Shown one piece after another: positions 61,601 through 64,000 of a stretch of 64,000 nucleotides of DNA. A program made the translations under genes and the position numbers. Numbering within the stretch: the stretch's first letter is position 1; each line of letters opens with the position of its first letter. Source of the stretch: Aquila chrysaetos chrysaetos. Lineage: Eukaryota; Chordata; Aves; Accipitriformes; Accipitridae. The stretch spans positions 112,709-176,708 of the forward strand of contig NW_024470393.1 in the NCBI RefSeq assembly GCF_900496995.4, read 5' to 3'. A model generated the notes under the pieces. That model saw nothing but the letters and a program-made list of their open reading frames with translations, was not told the origin of the DNA and did no database searches.

Positions 61601-64000
61601 GCTTTGGAGTGGTTTTGGGATCCCAAGGATGGTTTGGGACAGTTTTGGGGATGCTTTCAGATGGTTCTGGGGTCCCATGAGTGATTTAGGGCAGTTTAGG
61701 GGTCCTGGCTATGCTCTGGTTTGGTTTGGGGAAGTTCGGATGCCCTGGGGACACTTCAGGCATTTCTGGGGAGTTCCAAGGATGGTTTGGGGCAGTTTTG
61801 GGGTCCTGGGGTGACTTTGGAGTGCTTTTAGGGTCCCAAGGATGGTTTGGGACAGTTTTGGGGATGCTTTCAGATGGTTCTGTGATCCTGACAGCAGTTC
61901 AGGTGGTTGTGGGGTCCTGAGGAGACTTTGGGCTGGTTTTGGTGTCCCAAGGGTCGTTTCGGCCCGTTTTAGGGTCCTGGAAACACTTTGGGATCCCAAG
62001 GACAGTTTGGCACAATTTTGGGGATGCTTTGAGGTGCGTCTGGGGTCCCGAGAGTGGCTCGGCACAGTTTTGGTGTCCTAGGGACGCTTTAGGGTTTTTT
62101 TTATGGTTCCAAGGATGGTTTGGTGCAGTTCTGGGGTCCTGAGGACGCTTTGGAGTGGTTTTGGGATCCCAAGGATGGTTTGGGACAGTTTTGGGGATGC
62201 TTTCAAATGTTTCTGTGATCCTGACAGCAGTTTAGGGTAGTTTTGGGGTCCTGGGCAGACTTTGGGCTGGTTTTGGCATCCAGAGAGTGCTTTGAGGCAG
62301 TTTCTGGATCCTCAGGAGACTCTGGGGTGTTTTGGGCTTCCAAAAGTGGTTAAGGGCAGTTTTTGGGGACCTGGGGACATTTTGGTGTGGTTCTAAGGGT
62401 CCTGAGTGTAGTTTTGGTGTGGTTTTGGGGTCCTGGGCAAGCTGTGGGGTCGATTTGGTGTCCCAGGGGTGGTCTGGGCCAGTTTTAGGGTCCTGGAAAC
62501 ACTTTGGGTTGATTTGGGGATCCCAAGGACAGGTTAGCGCAATTTTGGGGATGCTCTGAATTGGGTCTGGGGTCCCGAGGGTGGTTTGGCACAGTTTTGT
62601 TGTCCTAGGGATGCTTTAGGTGTTTTTTGGGGAGGGGTTCCAAGGGTATTTTGCGGAAGTATTGGGGTCCTGAGGATGCTTTGCGGTGGTTTGGCGATCC
62701 CAAGGATGATTTGGGGCAGTTTTGGGGATGCTTTCAGAGGGTTCTGTGATCCTGAGAGCGGTTAGGGTAGTTTTGGGGTCCTGGGGAGACTTTGGGCTGG
62801 TTTTGGTGTCCCAAGGGTCGTTTCGGCCCGTTTTGGGGTCCTGGAAACACTTTGGGATCCCAAGGACAGTTTGGCACAATTTTGGGGATGCTTTGAGGTG
62901 CGTCTGGGGTCCCGAGAGTGGCTCGGCACAGTTTTGGTGTCCTAGGGACGCTTTAGGGGTTTTTTAGGGTTCCAAGGATGGTTTGGGGCAGTTCTGGGGT
63001 CCTGAGGACGCTTTGGAGTGGTTTTGGGATCCCAAGGATGGTTTGGGACAGTTTTGGGGATGCTTTCAAATGGTTCTGTGATCCTGACAGCAGTTTAGGG
63101 TAGTTTTGGGGTCCTGGGGAGACTTTGGGCTGGTTTTGGCATCCAGAGAGTGCTTTGAGGCAGTTTCTGGATCCTCAGGAGGCTCTGGGGTGTTTTGGGG
63201 TTCCAAAAGTGGTTAAGGGCAGTTTTGGGACCTGGGGACATTTTGGGTGTGTTCTAGGGTCCTGAGTGTAATTTGGTGTGGTTTTGGGGTCCTGGGCAAG
63301 CTTTGGGGTCGATTTGGTGTCCCAGGGGTGGTCTGGGCCAGTTTTAGGGTCCTGGAGAAACACTTGGGGTTGATTGGGGATCCCAAAGGGACAGGGTTAT
63401 CGCAATTTTGGGGGGGACGCTCTGAATTGGGTCTGGGGTCCCGAGGGTGGTTTGGCACAGTTTTGGTGTCCTAGGGATGCTTTAGGGGGTTTTGGGGGGG
63501 GGGTTCCAAGGGTATTTTGCGGAAGTATTGGGGTCCTGAGGATGCTTTGCAGTGGTTTGGCGATCCCAAGGATGATTTGGGGCAGTTTTGGGGATGCTTT
63601 CAGATGGTTCTGGGGTCCTGAGCGCAGTTTAGGGGTCCTGGCTATGCTCTGGTTTGGTTTGGGGCAGTTCCGATGCCCTGGGGACACTTCAGGCATTTCT
63701 GGGGAGTTCCAAGGATGGTTTGGGACAGTTTTGGGGATGCTTTCAGAGGGTTCTGTGATCCTGAGAGCGGTTTAGGGTAGTTTTGGGGTCCTGGGGAGAC
63801 TTTGGGCTGGTTTTGGTGTCCCAAGGGTCGTTTGGGCCCGTTTTAGGGTCCTGGAAAAACTTTGGGATCCCAAGGACAGTTTGGCACAATTTTGGGGATA
63901 CTTTGAGATGCGTCTGGGATCCTGAGAGTGGTTCGGCACAGTTTTGGAGTCCTAGGGACGCTTTAAGGGTTTTTTTATGCTCCAAGGATGGTTTGGGAGA
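52650..64000. repeat. G/T-rich satellite with higher-order repeats, running off the window
   Basis: More than 11 kb of tandem subunits of about 52-60 bp. Examples are TTTTGGGATCCCAAGGATGG, CAGTTTTGGGGTCCTGAGGA, GGATGCTTTCAGATGGTTCT and GTGTCCCAAGGGTCGTTTGG. A block of about 370 bp beginning GCTGGTTTTGGCATCCAGAG occurs five times (55502, 57417, 59148, 62266, 63129). The left part (52650-54000) is more diverged than the right, as expected for an ageing array edge. No exon was seen inside. The many short open frames on both strands exist because the repeat is poor in stop codons. Confidence 0.92.

Noticed and set aside
52650-64000. Dozens of 60-140-residue open frames on both strands, e.g. PKTTPKSPQDPKTT-like proteins
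   Set aside because: They follow the satellite period, occur in both strands at once and have no start or splice context; the repeat is simply poor in stop codons.
52650-64000. CRISPR-like array
   Set aside because: No constant direct repeat with unique spacers; all subunits are related, and the surrounding genes are vertebrate.

Overview
The window looks like a very GC-rich avian chromosome segment, probably a dot microchromosome. The reasons are compact vertebrate genes with many introns of 70-100 bp, C-only polypyrimidine tracts, long G/C homopolymers, CpG-island promoters and minisatellites filling introns. I cannot name the species. The gene content matches human Xp11.2 (MAGED/PFKFB1, HSD17B10, TSPYL2, PPP1R3F, FOXP3, CCDC22, CACNA1F, KDM5C) plus NAA10 from Xq28 and a NUDT16-type gene. 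These names come from reading the translations; no database search was run.

Layout, left to right. 82-1402 (+): 3' exons of a MAGE-D-like gene. 1545-5245 (-): PFKFB1, 14 exons. 5719-7701 (+): HSD17B10, head-to-head with PFKFB1. 8530-11898 (+): NAA10. 12379-13687 (+): a NUDT16-like Nudix hydrolase. 14144-16624 (-): TSPYL2 with a coding minisatellite. 18269 to about 19785 (-): PPP1R3F-like. 23571-26675 (+): FOXP3, with a possible first exon and TATA box at 22529-22589. 26954-32730 (-): CCDC22, tail-to-tail with FOXP3. 34363-50100 (+): a complete 48-exon CACNA1F. 51904-52526 (-): the last two exons of KDM5C. 52650-64000: one continuous G/T-rich satellite with higher-order structure, probably inside KDM5C or an assembly junction.

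The most notable gene is FOXP3, the regulatory T-cell transcription factor, long thought absent from birds because it sits in sequence that is hard to assemble. It lies in the mammalian order PPP1R3F-FOXP3-CCDC22-CACNA1F. It has the whole forkhead and leucine zipper but no C2H2 zinc finger and a short N-terminus.

Several otherwise intact genes (CCDC22, CACNA1F three times, PPP1R3F twice, possibly FOXP3) are off frame by exactly one extra base in a G or C run of 8-10. That points to consensus errors rather than pseudogenes. Exon coordinates were read by eye from splice sites, reading phase and family similarity, and may be off by a base or two in homopolymers.
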